A model generated the notes under the pieces. It searched no databases, had not been told where the DNA came from, and worked only from the letters and a program-made list of their open reading frames with translations. A stretch of DNA of 64,000 nucleotides from Paraburkholderia sejongensis (GTDB taxonomy: Bacteria > Pseudomonadota > Gammaproteobacteria > Burkholderiales > Burkholderiaceae): positions 1 through 64,000 of the forward strand of contig NZ_JAJITD010000002.1 in NCBI RefSeq assembly GCF_020880815.1. Direction: 5' to 3'. The translations under genes were made by a program, and so were the position numbers. This document shows, in pieces, positions 8,860 through 19,549 of the stretch (positions are counted from its first letter, which is position 1; the number at the start of each line of letters is the position of its first letter).

Positions 8860-10050
8860 TCACGTCACGTTCATCGACAACGCGCTTTCCCGATAGTGCT
8901 GGCTAGCCTTGTCGGTATCGCCCAGTTGCTCATGCAGACGGGCCAGCGCGCGGTGCGAGCGAATCTTCAGCGTCTCGTTGTCGGCCAGCTTCAACGCGCG
9001 TTCGAGGAACGACTGCGCCTTGCCCCACAACTGCTGATGCAGACACAGGCGGCCCAGCGCGAACATCAGGTCGGCGTCTTCCGGCCGGTCCTTCTGCCAT
9101 GCCTCGGCCTTCTGGATCAGCGGCAGCGCGTCGCCGGCAGCGGTGTCCGGATAGCGCCGCAGCAGACGCGCATCCCAGTTCTGCGCAAGCGCTTCCTCGA
9201 CGATCTTGCGCGCTTCCTGCGGCCGGTTCAGCGCGACCAGCAGCTCGGCGGCGACATCGGCCAGACGCGGCGAATGACGCTCGGAAGCGGACAGCGAGCT
9301 CCACAGTTCGAGCAGCGCGTCGGCGTTGTGACGCCGGTCGCGCAGCAGATTTTCCGCCGCCTGCTGACGCAGCCGCACCGCGACCGCCGGGTGAATCGCT
9401 TCGCGCTTTTCCAGCGTCTTCACGAGCTTCAGCACTTCGCTCCAGTTCTTCAACTGCTGCTGCGCGCGCAGCGTGATCTGCTGCGCGTGAATCCGGCGCG
9501 CGCCCTGCGATTGCATTTCGGTCAGCGCGTTCAGCGCGCCGTCGGCGTCGCGGCCGTCCGCGCGCATGTCGGCGGTGGCCATCAGGCGCGCGTCCTGCCA
9601 GTCGGCGTCGTCGATCTGCGCGAGCCATTCGTCGCGCCGCCCGTATTCATGCATCCGATGCGCGGCGGTGGCCGCGATCAAGCCGGCCGCGCCCTTGTTG
9701 TCGCGGTTCGCGAGCGCATTCTTCGCGGCTTTTTCAGCGCGCGAGAAACGCCCTGCATACAGGTTGCCGATCGCGTCGCGCAGCGCCGCATGCGCCTTCG
9801 CGACGCGCTGGCGCGCGCGATACGCGGCGACCCGCTGCGGCATGCGCCAGATATTGCGGATGATCCGCAGCAGCGCATACAGCACGATGAACAGCACGAC
9901 GAGCCCGACGATGAACAGATTCAACGACATGTCGACGCGGTACGGCGGATAGATCAGCATGATCTGGCCGGCGTCGAAGCGGCCGCCGACCGCGAGCAGC
10001 ACCGCGATGGCGAACAGCGCCGCGAGCCAAAGAAGTCCCCGGATCGCCAT
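8860..10050 (-). CDS. hemY: HemY-like membrane protein with TPR region
   Basis: This 396-residue protein matches the proteobacterial HemY family, a membrane protein of unclear role encoded at the end of heme biosynthesis operons. It is not the protoporphyrinogen oxidase that shares the name. Two membrane helices are visible at residues about 4-22 and 44-64 (LFIVGLVVLFIVLYALL). They are followed by alpha-helical, TPR-like repeats to the C-terminus, including DADLMFALGRLCLHQQLWGKAQSFLERAL. The start lies two bases after the hemDX stop, so it is the last gene of hemC-hemDX-hemY. A strong terminator follows. Confidence 0.9.
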   Translation of the reverse strand: MAIRGLLWLAALFAIAVLLAVGGRFDAGQIMLIYPPYRVDMSLNLFIVGLVVLFIVLYALLRIIRNIWRMPQRVAAYRARQRVAKAHAALRDAIGNLYAGRFSRAEKAAKNALANRDNKGAAGLIAATAAHRMHEYGRRDEWLAQIDDADWQDARLMATADMRADGRDADGALNALTEMQSQGARRIHAQQITLRAQQQLKNWSEVLKLVKTLEKREAIHPAVAVRLRQQAAENLLRDRRHNADALLELWSSLSASERHSPRLADVAAELLVALNRPQEARKIVEEALAQNWDARLLRRYPDTAAGDALPLIQKAEAWQKDRPEDADLMFALGRLCLHQQLWGKAQSFLERALKLADNETLKIRSHRALARLHEQLGDTDKASQHYRESALSMNVT

Positions 10051-10052
10051 GA

Positions 10053-12059
10053 TTAACCCCGGTTCCGGTATTGATTGACGGCCTGCAGGCTCGTGTCGAG
10101 GGTCGGCAATGCGACCGCGGCCGAGCCGGCGTCCACCTGCTTCACCAGATCGATGACCGTCTGCGTGTCTTTCGACGACGCGTCGAAGTAACGCGTCAGC
10201 GATGCCTGGGCGGCCTGCAGATCGGACTTCAGCGTGCTCTGGTTGCGCGAGAGCAGCGCGAGGCGCGCGGACAGCAGACGCAGCTTCAGGTTCTGCCGCA
10301 CGAAGTAGCCTTGATCGGGCGTGGTCAGCATCGCGTCGGCGTTATCGATCCGGCGCACCTGCACGAGGCTCTTCAACTGCTCGCCGATGCCGTGCGTGAC
10401 TTCGTCGAACCACACTTCCCAGCGCGGCTTGCCGGTCGCGGCGGCGACCTTCGCGGTGTCGGCCCACGAAGCCGCGTGCGGGGTGGCGTGCGGGATCGGC
10501 GCTTCGCCGGACAGCGGCAGGCTGTCGACGTGGTCGATCGCGTTGTCGAGCTTGATCGCGAGGCCGGTCAGGTCGGTCGACGGCGCGGCCTTCAGTTTGT
10601 CGATGTCCTGCGCGATCGCCTTGCGCACCGCGACCGCCTGCGGGCTGTCCGATGCGGCCAGACGCGTGTCGGCGCTTTGCAGCGCGAACAGCGCGAGTTG
10701 AGTGTTGCCGGTCAGCTGCAACTGCTGGCTCGCCGCCGACAGCATCTGGCCGACCTCGGCGAGGGTCCAGTCTTCGCGATTGCGCGCGAGATCCGCGTAC
10801 TGCTGTTGCAGCGCCTGCTGCGCGGCCTGCGCATCGGCGAGCTTGCCTTCGAGCTGCGCGACCTGCGAGTCCGACTGATGCACGGTCGCGAGCGCCTGTT
10901 CCATCTTGATGCGCAACTCGTTGGCCTGGGTGTCGTTGGCCTGCTGAAGCTGCGTGAGCTGCTGCTCGGTACGCACCACCTTGCGGTTCAGCGCATAGCC
11001 GCCCACGCCCGCCGCGCACGCAAGCACCACGATGGCCAGCCACAGCAGCGGTCCGCTCGCGCTTGTGCGCTTTTGCGCTTCGAACGGCGTGAAGGGTTGA
11101 TTCGGCGGCAACGGTGCGGTTGCGGACGGCTGGGGTGAGGCGTTCGTGGAGGCGTTCGTTTCAGTCATGCGTGATTTAGCCGGTGAATGAGCCGGGTTGG
11201 ACGATACCGGTGGTACGACGGTCGGCACGGCGGCAACGAGTTCGACGACGGCGCGCACGATCCGCTCGTCGCCCGCGCCGGACACCGTAATCCTATCAAA
11301 ACCCAATGCCCGCGCGGTCTGCGCGATTCGCGGGTGCGGCGTGACGAGCGGCGCGTGTTTTAGTTGCGCGATCTCGTCGGCGGTCAGGTGTTCGTGCGCG
11401 AGTTCGTGAAGGTTGCGCACGCCTTCGGAGCTGGTCAGAAGCCACGCGTGCGGCGCGCCGGCGAGCAGTTCGTGCACGCGCGCCCATGCGCCGATCGACG
11501 GCTCCGGCACGATCCGCCGGTACGCGGCGACCGTGTCGACCTGCGCGCCCGCTTCGCGCAACCGCTCGGCGAGCCATTCGCGGCCGCCGTCGCCGCGCAC
11601 GATCAGCACGCGCTTGCCTTCGAAGCCGGTCTCGCCGAACGCGGCCTCCAGCGCCGTGTACAGGCTCTCGGAGTCGAAGCTGGTGGATTCGTCGTCGGCG
11701 CCGGCGGCCGGGCTGATCACGCGGTGCTCGGGCTGCGCGATCCCGTGGCGCGCGAGCGCGCGCACGCTGCCGGGACCGACCACGCCGATCGGCAGCGCAT
11801 GCGGCCAGATCGCGGCGTGGCGGGCAAACGCGTGATCGACCGCGTTCGGCGACACGAACACGACCAGCGCATAGCGTTCGAGCGACGCGAGCGCGTCGCA
11901 CAACGGCGCGTCGTCGGCCACCGGGGCGATGTCGATCAGCGGGAAGTCGAGGGTTGCGAGGCCGGCCGCTTCGAGCTGTTCGACCAACTCGCTCGACTGA
12001 CCCGCCGGCCGTGTGATCACGACCGTGAAGGGCGCCCGGTCAGGCGTGGCGGCGCTCAT
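10053..12059 (-). CDS. hemDX: Fused uroporphyrinogen-III synthase / HemX membrane protein
   Basis: The 668-residue protein joins two activities. Residues about 10-270 are uroporphyrinogen-III synthase (VVITRPAGQSSELVEQLE, LVVFVSPNAVDHAF, LLTSSEGVRNL), which closes hydroxymethylbilane to uroporphyrinogen III. A Pro/Ser/Thr-rich linker follows. Residues about 310-668 are HemX, with one membrane helix (LLWLAIVVLACAAGVGGYAL) and a coiled-coil, Gln-rich periplasmic part. HemX is sometimes annotated as a uroporphyrin-III methyltransferase, but no SAM-binding motif is visible here. The start at ATG 12059 shares one base with the hemC stop (TGATG). An in-frame extension back to 12434 is just the antisense shadow inside hemC and is not used. 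Confidence 0.92.
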   Translation of the reverse strand: MSAATPDRAPFTVVITRPAGQSSELVEQLEAAGLATLDFPLIDIAPVADDAPLCDALASLERYALVVFVSPNAVDHAFARHAAIWPHALPIGVVGPGSVRALARHGIAQPEHRVISPAAGADDESTSFDSESLYTALEAAFGETGFEGKRVLIVRGDGGREWLAERLREAGAQVDTVAAYRRIVPEPSIGAWARVHELLAGAPHAWLLTSSEGVRNLHELAHEHLTADEIAQLKHAPLVTPHPRIAQTARALGFDRITVSGAGDERIVRAVVELVAAVPTVVPPVSSNPAHSPAKSRMTETNASTNASPQPSATAPLPPNQPFTPFEAQKRTSASGPLLWLAIVVLACAAGVGGYALNRKVVRTEQQLTQLQQANDTQANELRIKMEQALATVHQSDSQVAQLEGKLADAQAAQQALQQQYADLARNREDWTLAEVGQMLSAASQQLQLTGNTQLALFALQSADTRLAASDSPQAVAVRKAIAQDIDKLKAAPSTDLTGLAIKLDNAIDHVDSLPLSGEAPIPHATPHAASWADTAKVAAATGKPRWEVWFDEVTHGIGEQLKSLVQVRRIDNADAMLTTPDQGYFVRQNLKLRLLSARLALLSRNQSTLKSDLQAAQASLTRYFDASSKDTQTVIDLVKQVDAGSAAVALPTLDTSLQAVNQYRNRG

Positions 12060-13096
12060 CACTCGCCGGTCGCCGCGCCGGGCGCGGGCTGGGTTGCCGC
12101 GCCGGCTGCCGCGCCGGCCGAGCCAGCGGCGGGACCGCTCGCGGTGCTGAGCGCGCGCACGATCTCGAGCGCACCCTGCTGCACCAACGCGTCGGCGACC
12201 TCCTTGCCGAGCGCCAGCGCGCGCTCGACGTTCGGCGCCGGCGACGACGCCTGCGCGCTCAGCACGCGCTGCCCGTCCGGCGTCGCGACGATGCCGCGCA
12301 GATGCAGCGCGCCGTCGTGCCACGTTGCGTGCGCGCCCAGCGGCACTTCGCAACTGCCGCCGAGCGCCCGCGAGACCATCCGCTCGGCTTCGACCGCCGC
12401 CGCCGTGTGCGGGTGATGCAGCGGCGCGAGCCACGCGGCGACGTCCGCGCGATCGGCGCGAATCTCGATGCCCAGCGCGCCCTGCCCCGCGGCCGGCAAG
12501 CTGTCCTCGGGATCGAGCAGCGCGCGGATCCGCTCGGCCAGACCGAGCCGCTTCAGACCGGCGGCGGCAAGAATGATCGCCGCGTAGTCGCCGCGATCGA
12601 GCTTGCCGAGCCGGGTATCGAGATTGCCGCGCAACGGCCGCACTTCGAGATGCGGATAACGCATCCGCAGCATCGCTTCGCGGCGCAGACTAGAAGTGCC
12701 GACCACCGCGCCGGCCGGCAACGCGGCGAGCGACTCGTACTGATTGGAGACCAGCGCGTCGCGCGGGTCCTCGCGTTCCATGATGGTCGACAGCGCGAAG
12801 CCTTCCGGCAGTTCCATCGGCACGTCTTTCAACGAGTGCACCGCGAGATGCGCGCGGCCATCGGCGAGCGCGGCTTCGAGTTCTTTCACGAACAGACCCT
12901 TGCCGCCGACCTTCGATAGCGTGCGGTCCAGAATCTGATCCCCCCGTGTCGTCATTCCGAGGATTTTTACGTCACAAGATGGATATAATTTGTGCAGCGC
13001 ACATCGCACATGTTCGGCCTGCCACATGGCAAGGCGGCTCTCTCGCGACGCAATGACCAGCGTGTGGGGTGGCGCGGAAAACGTCTCGGTATTCAT
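12059..13096 (-). CDS. hemC: Porphobilinogen deaminase (hydroxymethylbilane synthase)
   Basis: This 345-residue cytosolic enzyme polymerises four porphobilinogens into hydroxymethylbilane. Recognisable parts are [16 protein letters not shown] near the N-terminus, the catalytic-loop HSLKDVP at residues 87-93 with D91, the Arg-rich [16 protein letters not shown] and [10 protein letters not shown], where C249 anchors the dipyrromethane cofactor. The C-terminus has an Ala/Gly/Pro-rich tail of about 30 residues beyond the usual domain. It is the first gene of the heme operon and couples to hemDX through a TGATG overlap. Confidence 0.96.
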   Translation of the reverse strand: MNTETFSAPPHTLVIASRESRLAMWQAEHVRCALHKLYPSCDVKILGMTTRGDQILDRTLSKVGGKGLFVKELEAALADGRAHLAVHSLKDVPMELPEGFALSTIMEREDPRDALVSNQYESLAALPAGAVVGTSSLRREAMLRMRYPHLEVRPLRGNLDTRLGKLDRGDYAAIILAAAGLKRLGLAERIRALLDPEDSLPAAGQGALGIEIRADRADVAAWLAPLHHPHTAAAVEAERMVSRALGGSCEVPLGAHATWHDGALHLRGIVATPDGQRVLSAQASSPAPNVERALALGKEVADALVQQGALEIVRALSTASGPAAGSAGAAAGAATQPAPGAATGE

Positions 13097-13565
13097 TGGC
13101 TTGCTGCTTGAATTCGGGATGGAATAACAATCAATGTTAGCACGCGCGTTTGCTTGCGCCCTTGTATTGCCGGGCTATGCAAAGGTGCCGTGCTCAAGCG
13201 GTATCGACGGAGGAGACGGGCTTCGCGTCACGGGCGAAGGCCCCCGGTCACGGCTTGCCACGTACGGTCGTTCGCGCACCGCGCGGCGGTTTGCGCGATG
13301 ATGCAGTGCGGCACACTCAACGCATTCGGTGTGGGCCGACGGCCTCACCCGCTCCCTTCTCCTCTATCGGTTTCGCGGCATCGCGCGGCCGCTTGCACGC
13401 ACGCGGCGCACGCTGCTTCGATCGTTATCCTTGCGGATTGCTTTCGTCTCGCCGCGCCGGCAGTCCCTTCGCAGTCCCGTTGCATGCAGTTCACGTTGCA
13501 GTTTGCTGGTTGCAGTTCCGCAGTCGCAGTTCATCAATCAACAGGCTTCCTTGAGGAAACCCATC
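13097..13565. promoter_or_regulatory. Divergent intergenic region hemC / ppc
   Basis: This 469-base gap separates the two divergently transcribed genes and must hold both promoters. I see no protein-coding gene: open frames here have no ribosome sites and no recognisable products. A GAGGAAA ribosome site at about 13552-13558 serves the GTG start of ppc. No -35/-10 pair is clear enough to place. Confidence 0.5.
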
Positions 13566-16500
13566 GTGACGTCTTCCGGATCGGCGCGCGCCGCGCGCCG
13601 CAACACTGCTTCGCCCACCGCTCGCCCGGCTGACGCCGCGGCATCCGCCGCCCACGCCGACGCTGCCGCCGGCACCGCCGCCGCTCCCGGCACACCGCCG
13701 GCCGCCGAGCGCGCGACCACCCGCACCGGCCAGCGCGCGCTCGCCGCCAAGGCCACGAAGGCCGCGCAGACCTCGGTACCGGTCAAGGCGGACAAGCCGA
13801 AGAAAACCGCCAAAGCCGGCAAGGCCGCGCCAGCGTCTAGCCCCGGGGCCGACGCCGAGGCTGGCACAGTAAAAGCGCGCAAGCCGGCGAAGGCCGCGTC
13901 CGCGACAACGCAAGCGCAGATCCACGCGCTCGCCGGCGAGGCCGCGCCGCCGCGCGTCGCGAAAAAGGCGAAGCTGAAAGCGGTGCCGCAAAACGCCGTC
14001 GAGACCGTGCCGGCTACCGCCGAAGCGGCAGCGGCAACGCCCCCCGCCCGCACCCGCGAGAACAAGGACCACCCGCTGTTCCAGGACATCCGCTATCTGG
14101 GCCGCCTGCTCGGCGACGTGCTGCGCGAGCAGGAAGGCGACGCGGTGTTCGACGTGGTCGAGACGATCCGTCAGAGCGCGGTGCGCTTCCGTCGCGAGGA
14201 CGACAGCGCCGCCGCGCAGACGCTCGACAAGAAGCTGCGCTCGCTGACGCCCGAGCAGACGGTCAGCGTGGTGCGCGCGTTCAGCTACTTCTCGCACCTC
14301 GCGAATATCGCAGAGGACCGTCACCGCAATCGCCGTCACCGGATTCACGCGCTGGCCGGCTCGGCGTCGCAGCCCGGCACGATCGCCCACGCGCTCGAAC
14401 GGCTCGCGGCCGCAGGCGCGGCTGCGACCCCGGTGTTGCAGCAGTTCTTCAACGACGCGCTGATCATGCCGGTGCTGACCGCGCACCCGACCGAAGTGCA
14501 GCGCAAGAGCATTCTCGACGCGCAGCACGACATCGCGCGGCTGCTCGCCGAGCGCGACCAGCCGCTCACCCAGCGCGAGCGCTCGCACAACGAAGCGATG
14601 CTGCGCGCGCGCGTCACCTCGCTGTGGCAGACGCGGATGCTGCGCGACGCGCGCCTGACCGTCGCCGATGAAATCGAAAACGCGCTGTCGTACTACCGCA
14701 GCACCTTCCTCGAAGAACTGCCGGCACTCTACGCGGACATCGAAGAGGCGCTCAAAGAGCACGGTCTCGAAGCGCGTCTGCCGCCGTTCTTCCAGATGGG
14801 CAGCTGGATCGGCGGCGACCGCGACGGCAATCCGAACGTGACCGCCGAAACGCTCGAAAACGCGATCACCCGCCAGGCCGCGGTGATCTTCGAGCACTAT
14901 CTGGAACAGGTGCACAAGCTCGGCGCCGAACTGTCGGTGTCGAACCTGCTGGCCGGCGCGAGCGACGCACTGAAAGAGCTCGCGGCGATCTCGCCCGACC
15001 AGTCGCCGCTCCGCACCGACGAGCCGTACCGCCGCGCGCTGATCGGCATGTACACGCGGCTCGCCGCGAGCGCGCGGGTGCGCCTGGGCGAAGGCGCCGT
15101 GCCGCTGCGCAGCGCGGGCCGCGGCGCCGGCCCGATCCGGGCCATTCCGTACGACGACTCGGCCGACTTCGTGCGCGACCTGCACGTGCTGATGGACTCG
15201 CTCGCCGAGCATCACGGCGCGCCGCTCGCCGCCCCGCGCCTCGCGCCGCTCGCGCGCGCGGCCGAAGTGTTCGGCTTCCATCTGGCCAGCATCGATCTGC
15301 GTCAGAGCTCCGACATTCACGAAGCGGTGATCGCCGAGCTGATGAAGCGCGCCGGCGTCGAGGCCGATTACGCGGCGCTCTCCGAAGCCGACAAGCTGAC
15401 CGTGCTGCTGCGTGAGCTCGCGCAGCCGCGGTCGCTGCGGATCCCGTACGCGGACTACTCGGACCTCGTGAAAAGCGAGCTCGGCGTGCTCGAAGAGGCG
15501 CGCGTGACGCGCGAAAAATTCGGCGCGCGCGCGGTGCGCAACTACATCATTTCGCACACGGAGACCGTCAGCGATCTGGTCGAAGTGATGCTGCTGCAAA
15601 AGGAAACCGGCCTGCTGCGCGGGCGCCTGGGCGACCCCGACGATCCGGCGCACGCGGGCCTGATGGTGATTCCGCTGTTCGAGACGATCCCCGATCTGCG
15701 CAACGCACCGCACATCATGCGCGATCTGATCGCGCTGCCCGGCGCCGGCGCGTTGATCGAACACCAGGGCAACGAGCAGGAAGTGATGCTCGGCTACTCC
15801 GACAGCAACAAGGATGGCGGCTTCCTGACTTCGAATTGGGAGCTGTATCGCGCGGAACTCGCGCTGGTGTCGCTGTTCAACGAACGCGGCATCACGCTGC
15901 GCCTGTTCCATGGGCGCGGGGGCACCGTCGGGCGCGGCGGCGGCCCGACCTATCAGGCGATCCTGTCGCAGCCGCCGGGCACCGTCGACGGTCAGATCCG
16001 CTTGACCGAACAGGGCGAAGTGATCGCCAGCAAGTTCGCCAATCCGCAGATCGGCCGGCGCAATCTGGAGACGGTCGTCGCCGCGACGCTCGAAGCGTCG
16101 CTGCTGCCGAACAGCCACCTGCCAGCCGAGCTGCCGCAGTTCGAGGAAACGATGCAGCAGCTCTCCGATGCGGCGATGGCGTCGTATCGCGCGCTGGTCT
16201 ACGAGACGCCCGGCTTCAAGGAGTACTTTTTCGAGTCGACGCCGATCGCCGAGATCGCCGAGCTGAACATCGGCAGCCGCCCCGCGTCGCGCAAGCTGCA
16301 GGATCCGAAGCAGCGCAAGATCGAAGATCTGCGCGCGATTCCGTGGGGCTTCTCGTGGGGTCAATGCCGGCTGCTCCTGACCGGCTGGTACGGCTTCGGC
16401 AGCGCGGTCGCCGAGCATCTGGACAGCGCGCCGTCGGAGGCCGAGCGCAGCCGCCGGCTCGCGGCGCTCAAGAAGATGCACAAGAGCTGGCCGTTCTTTG

Positions 16501-16859
16501 CGAACCTGCTGTCGAACATGGACATGGTGCTGGCGAAGACCGACCTCGCGGTCGCCTCGCGCTACGCGGCGCTCGTCACCGACAAGAAGCTGCGCAAGCA
16601 CGTGTTCGAGCGGATCGTCGCGGAATGGGAGCGCACCTCGAAGGTGTTGTCGGAGATCACCGGCAAGAACGAGCGGCTCGCGGAAAATCCGCTGCTCGCG
16701 CGTTCGATCAAGAACCGCTTCCCGTATCTCGACCCGCTCAATCACCTGCAGGTCGAACTGCTCAAGCGCTATCGCGCGGGCGATACGAATGAGCGCGTGC
16801 GGCGCGGGATTCATTTGAGCATCAACGGGATCGCGGCGGGGTTGCGCAATACCGGTTGA
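13566..16859 (+). CDS. ppc: Phosphoenolpyruvate carboxylase with basic N-terminal extension
   Basis: The enzyme carboxylates phosphoenolpyruvate to oxaloacetate and refills the TCA cycle. I chose GTG 13566 because GAGGAAA lies eight bases upstream. The product is 1097 residues, longer than the roughly 880-1000 usual for bacterial PPC. The excess is an Ala/Lys/Pro-rich, low-complexity N-terminus of about 165 residues with KxAKAGKAA-type repeats, resembling histone H1-like tails. The core begins at [20 protein letters not shown]. Catalytic motifs are intact: [12 protein letters not shown] (about residue 304), [12 protein letters not shown] (about 415), SNKDGG and [16 protein letters not shown] (about 780). 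A strong terminator follows. Confidence 0.95.
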   Translation: MTSSGSARAARRNTASPTARPADAAASAAHADAAAGTAAAPGTPPAAERATTRTGQRALAAKATKAAQTSVPVKADKPKKTAKAGKAAPASSPGADAEAGTVKARKPAKAASATTQAQIHALAGEAAPPRVAKKAKLKAVPQNAVETVPATAEAAAATPPARTRENKDHPLFQDIRYLGRLLGDVLREQEGDAVFDVVETIRQSAVRFRREDDSAAAQTLDKKLRSLTPEQTVSVVRAFSYFSHLANIAEDRHRNRRHRIHALAGSASQPGTIAHALERLAAAGAAATPVLQQFFNDALIMPVLTAHPTEVQRKSILDAQHDIARLLAERDQPLTQRERSHNEAMLRARVTSLWQTRMLRDARLTVADEIENALSYYRSTFLEELPALYADIEEALKEHGLEARLPPFFQMGSWIGGDRDGNPNVTAETLENAITRQAAVIFEHYLEQVHKLGAELSVSNLLAGASDALKELAAISPDQSPLRTDEPYRRALIGMYTRLAASARVRLGEGAVPLRSAGRGAGPIRAIPYDDSADFVRDLHVLMDSLAEHHGAPLAAPRLAPLARAAEVFGFHLASIDLRQSSDIHEAVIAELMKRAGVEADYAALSEADKLTVLLRELAQPRSLRIPYADYSDLVKSELGVLEEARVTREKFGARAVRNYIISHTETVSDLVEVMLLQKETGLLRGRLGDPDDPAHAGLMVIPLFETIPDLRNAPHIMRDLIALPGAGALIEHQGNEQEVMLGYSDSNKDGGFLTSNWELYRAELALVSLFNERGITLRLFHGRGGTVGRGGGPTYQAILSQPPGTVDGQIRLTEQGEVIASKFANPQIGRRNLETVVAATLEASLLPNSHLPAELPQFEETMQQLSDAAMASYRALVYETPGFKEYFFESTPIAEIAELNIGSRPASRKLQDPKQRKIEDLRAIPWGFSWGQCRLLLTGWYGFGSAVAEHLDSAPSEAERSRRLAALKKMHKSWPFFANLLSNMDMVLAKTDLAVASRYAALVTDKKLRKHVFERIVAEWERTSKVLSEITGKNERLAENPLLARSIKNRFPYLDPLNHLQVELLKRYRAGDTNERVRRGIHLSINGIAAGLRNTG

Positions 16860-16893
16860 CGTTGAGTGAAAGACCGCAGCGGCAGCACGACAG

Positions 16894-16930
16894 CCGGGCG
16901 TGGCCTACCAGGGCCGCGCCCGGTTTTTTT
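16894..16930 (+). terminator. Rho-independent terminator of ppc
   Basis: CCGGGCGTGGCC and GGCCGCGCCCGG form a 12-bp stem with one mismatch and a six-base loop, followed by seven T. Confidence 0.88.
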
Positions 16931-17018
16931 GTATTGCGCGCCGGCTTCGGCGCACGGCCCCACGGGCGAGCCGCAACGCATCGCGCGACGCCTGCCGCTA
17001 CAATAGAGCCCGCTCATG

Positions 17019-17049
17019 TACCAGTATTAATCAAGCAATTATTCTGGTA
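17019..17049. promoter_or_regulatory. Possible operator upstream of the MmyB-like regulator
   Basis: TACCAG and CTGGTA are inverted around an A/T-rich centre (TATTAATCAAGCAATTATT) 31 to 61 bases before the regulator start. This is notable in G/C-rich DNA and may be an autoregulatory site. A TACAAT box at 16999-17004 could be the -10 element, without a good -35. Confidence 0.35.
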
Positions 17050-17079
17050 TCTCCATTACCCCTCGCCGCGCCCGCCAGC

Positions 17080-17892
17080 ATGACCACCCCGCCTTCCGCC
17101 GACCACCCGCCGCCGCTCGACGCCACCCCGGCCCGCGCGCTCGGCGACTTCATCCGCGCCCATCGCGAGCGGCTGTCGCCGCAGGCGGTCGGTCTGCCGC
17201 CGGGGCCGCGCCGCCGCACGCCCGGGCTGCGGCGCGAGGAAGTCGCGCAGCTGTGCGGCGTGAGCCCGACCTGGTACACGTGGATCGAACAGGGCCGGCC
17301 GGTGTCGGCCTCGGCCGATGCGCTCGCGCGAATCGCCGTCGCGTTGCAGCTCTCGCGCGCCGAGCGCGCGTATCTGTTCGAACTGGCCGCGCAGCGCGAT
17401 CCGGCCGAGCCCGACCCGGGCGCCGCCGATGCCCCCGCCACCCTGCTCGAAACCGTGCAACTGGTCAGCACGCCGGCCTACGTGCTCGACCGGCAGTGGA
17501 ACGCGCTCGCGTGGAACGAGCGCGCGGCCGATCTGTTCGTCGGCTGGCTCGACGGCGCGCACGATCGCAACCTGCTGCGCTATACGTTCACCGAGCCGGC
17601 CGCGCGAAGCTTGATCGTCGATTGGGAAACCCGCGCGCGGCGGCTGGCCGCCGAGTTTCGCGCCGACTCGATTCGCCATCTGAACGACGCGCCGACGCGC
17701 GCGCTGATCGACTCGCTGAGCACCGCGAGCGACGAGTTCGCGCGTTTCTGGGCGTCGCAGGACGTCGGCGAGCGCGAGGGCGGCCGGCGCGAGTTCGATC
17801 ATCCGCGCGACGGGCGCGTCGTCTACGACCAGATCACCTTCAAGCCCGCGCATCGCGAGGACCTGAAACTGGTCGTGCTGGTGCGCGAATAA
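17080..17892 (+). CDS. XRE-type regulator with MmyB-like ligand domain
   Basis: The 270-residue protein has an N-terminal helix-turn-helix (LGDFIRAHRERLSP, GLRREEVAQLCGVSPTWYTWIEQGR, residues about 20-80) and a C-terminal MmyB-like PAS-type ligand-binding domain. The motifs LLETVQLVSTPAYVLDRQWNALAWNERA and YTFTEPAARSLIVDWE are typical of this family, which includes actinobacterial and proteobacterial regulators thought to sense lipids or small hydrophobic ligands. ATG 17080 starts directly with a Pro-rich leader. An upstream extension to 16900 would cross the ppc terminator and is rejected. It stands alone between ppc and argH, and its target is unknown. Confidence 0.88.
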   Translation: MTTPPSADHPPPLDATPARALGDFIRAHRERLSPQAVGLPPGPRRRTPGLRREEVAQLCGVSPTWYTWIEQGRPVSASADALARIAVALQLSRAERAYLFELAAQRDPAEPDPGAADAPATLLETVQLVSTPAYVLDRQWNALAWNERAADLFVGWLDGAHDRNLLRYTFTEPAARSLIVDWETRARRLAAEFRADSIRHLNDAPTRALIDSLSTASDEFARFWASQDVGEREGGRREFDHPRDGRVVYDQITFKPAHREDLKLVVLVRE

Positions 17893-18042
17893 GCGCGCCC
17901 GCCGGAGCGCCCCGCTGGCGTCTGGAACGCCCCCGCCCGGTGTTAAAATCCCTCTCTTTCTTCGCCGCGGCGACGCCTTTGCGCACTGCATGTGCGTTCG
18001 CGTCGCCGGCCTCCTCACCGCTCGTTTTTACCGCCCAACACC

Positions 18043-19449
18043 ATGACGTCCCAACTGCACAAAAAAGGCGAAGCCTGGTCGGCTCGCTTCTCGGAGCCGA
18101 TGTCGGAGCTCGTCAAACGCTACACGTCGTCGGTTTTCTTCGACAAGCGTCTGGCGTTCGTCGACATCGAAGGGTCGCTCGCGCACGCCTCGATGCTGGC
18201 CGCGCAGAAGATCATCTCCGCCGACGACCTCGCCGCGATCCAGCGCGGGATGGCGCAGATCAAGGGTGAAATCGAGCGCGGCGAATTCGAGTGGCAGCTC
18301 GATCTCGAAGACGTTCACCTGAACATCGAAGCGCGCCTGACCGCGCTGATCGGCGACGCCGGCAAGCGCCTGCATACCGGCCGCTCGCGCAACGACCAGG
18401 TCGCGACCGACATCCGTCTGTGGCTGCGCGGCGAGATCGATCGCATCGGCGGCCTGCTGAAGGATCTGCGCGTCGCGCTGCTCGAAATCGCCGAACAGAA
18501 CGCGTCGACCATCATGCCGGGCTTCACGCACCTGCAGGTCGCGCAGCCGGTTACCTTCGGCCATCACCTGCTCGCGTACGTCGAGATGTTCTCGCGCGAC
18601 GCCGAACGCATGCTCGACTGCCGCAAGCGCGTGAACCGTCTGCCGCTCGGCGCGGCGGCGCTCGCCGGCACCAGCTATCCGATCGACCGTCACGCGGTCG
18701 CCAAAACGCTCGGCTTCGACGGCATCTGCGCGAACTCGCTGGACGCGGTTTCGGATCGCGACTTCGCGATCGAATTCACGGCCGCGTCGGCACTCGTGAT
18801 GACGCACGTGTCGCGCTTCTCCGAAGAACTGGTGCTGTGGATGAGCCCGCGCGTCGGCTTCATCGATCTGGCCGACCGCTTCTGCACCGGTTCGTCGATC
18901 ATGCCGCAGAAGAAGAACCCGGACGTGCCCGAACTCGCGCGCGGCAAGACCGGCCGCGTGAACGGCCATCTGATGGCGCTGCTCACGCTGATGAAGGGCC
19001 AGCCGCTCGCGTACAACAAGGACAACCAGGAAGACAAGGAGCCGCTGTTCGACACCGTCGATACGGTCGCCGACACGCTGCGCATCTTCGCGGAAATGGT
19101 CGCCGGCATCACGGTCAAGCCGCAGGCGATGCGCGAGGCCGCGTTGCAAGGCTTCTCGACCGCGACCGATCTGGCCGACTACCTGGTCAAGCGCGGCCTG
19201 CCGTTCCGCGACGCGCACGAAGCGGTCGCGCTCGCGGTGCGCGTGTGCGCGGATCGCGGCTGCGATCTCGCCGACCTGACGCTCGACGAAATGCGCGCGG
19301 AACTGCCGAACGTCGCGCAGCTGATCGGTGAAGACGTGTTCTCGTATCTGACGCTCGAAGGCTCGGTCGCGAGCCGCAATCATCCGGGCGGCACCGCGCC
19401 GCAGCAGGTGCTGGCCGCGGTGAAGGCGGCGCGCGCGGCGTTGCAGTGA
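18043..19449 (+). CDS. argH: Argininosuccinate lyase
   Basis: This 468-residue cytosolic enzyme splits argininosuccinate into arginine and fumarate, the last step of arginine synthesis. The fumarase/aspartase superfamily signature [15 protein letters not shown] is present at about residue 284, with [13 protein letters not shown] and the conserved AGTSYPIDR further upstream. Length matches the family. The start at ATG 18043 gives the usual [20 protein letters not shown]-terminus; an in-frame start at 17992 would add unrelated residues. A TTAAAAT box at about 17942-17948 is a weak promoter candidate. A perfect terminator follows about 70 bases after the stop. Confidence 0.97.
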   Translation: MTSQLHKKGEAWSARFSEPMSELVKRYTSSVFFDKRLAFVDIEGSLAHASMLAAQKIISADDLAAIQRGMAQIKGEIERGEFEWQLDLEDVHLNIEARLTALIGDAGKRLHTGRSRNDQVATDIRLWLRGEIDRIGGLLKDLRVALLEIAEQNASTIMPGFTHLQVAQPVTFGHHLLAYVEMFSRDAERMLDCRKRVNRLPLGAAALAGTSYPIDRHAVAKTLGFDGICANSLDAVSDRDFAIEFTAASALVMTHVSRFSEELVLWMSPRVGFIDLADRFCTGSSIMPQKKNPDVPELARGKTGRVNGHLMALLTLMKGQPLAYNKDNQEDKEPLFDTVDTVADTLRIFAEMVAGITVKPQAMREAALQGFSTATDLADYLVKRGLPFRDAHEAVALAVRVCADRGCDLADLTLDEMRAELPNVAQLIGEDVFSYLTLEGSVASRNHPGGTAPQQVLAAVKAARAALQ

Positions 19450-19520
19450 TGTTTATGACGGCGGGCTGCGAGTGCAAGCTTGCGGCTCGTGAGTAGTGCG
19501 CGTCACGGCGCACAGGAAAA

Positions 19521-19549
19521 GCGAACCGGTTGGCGGTTCGCTTTTTTTT
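19521..19549 (+). terminator. Rho-independent terminator of argH
   Basis: GCGAACCG and CGGTTCGC pair perfectly over a five-base loop and are followed by eight T. Confidence 0.95.

Noticed and set aside
12060..12434. In-frame N-terminal extension of hemDX
   Set aside because: It lies wholly inside hemC on the same strand, reads as Arg/Ala-rich sequence, and the TGATG overlap marks the real start.
13491..16814. A 1107-codon open frame antisense to ppc
   Set aside because: It has no ribosome site or recognisable domain and is Arg/Gln/His-rich. It is the usual shadow of a long G/C-rich gene.
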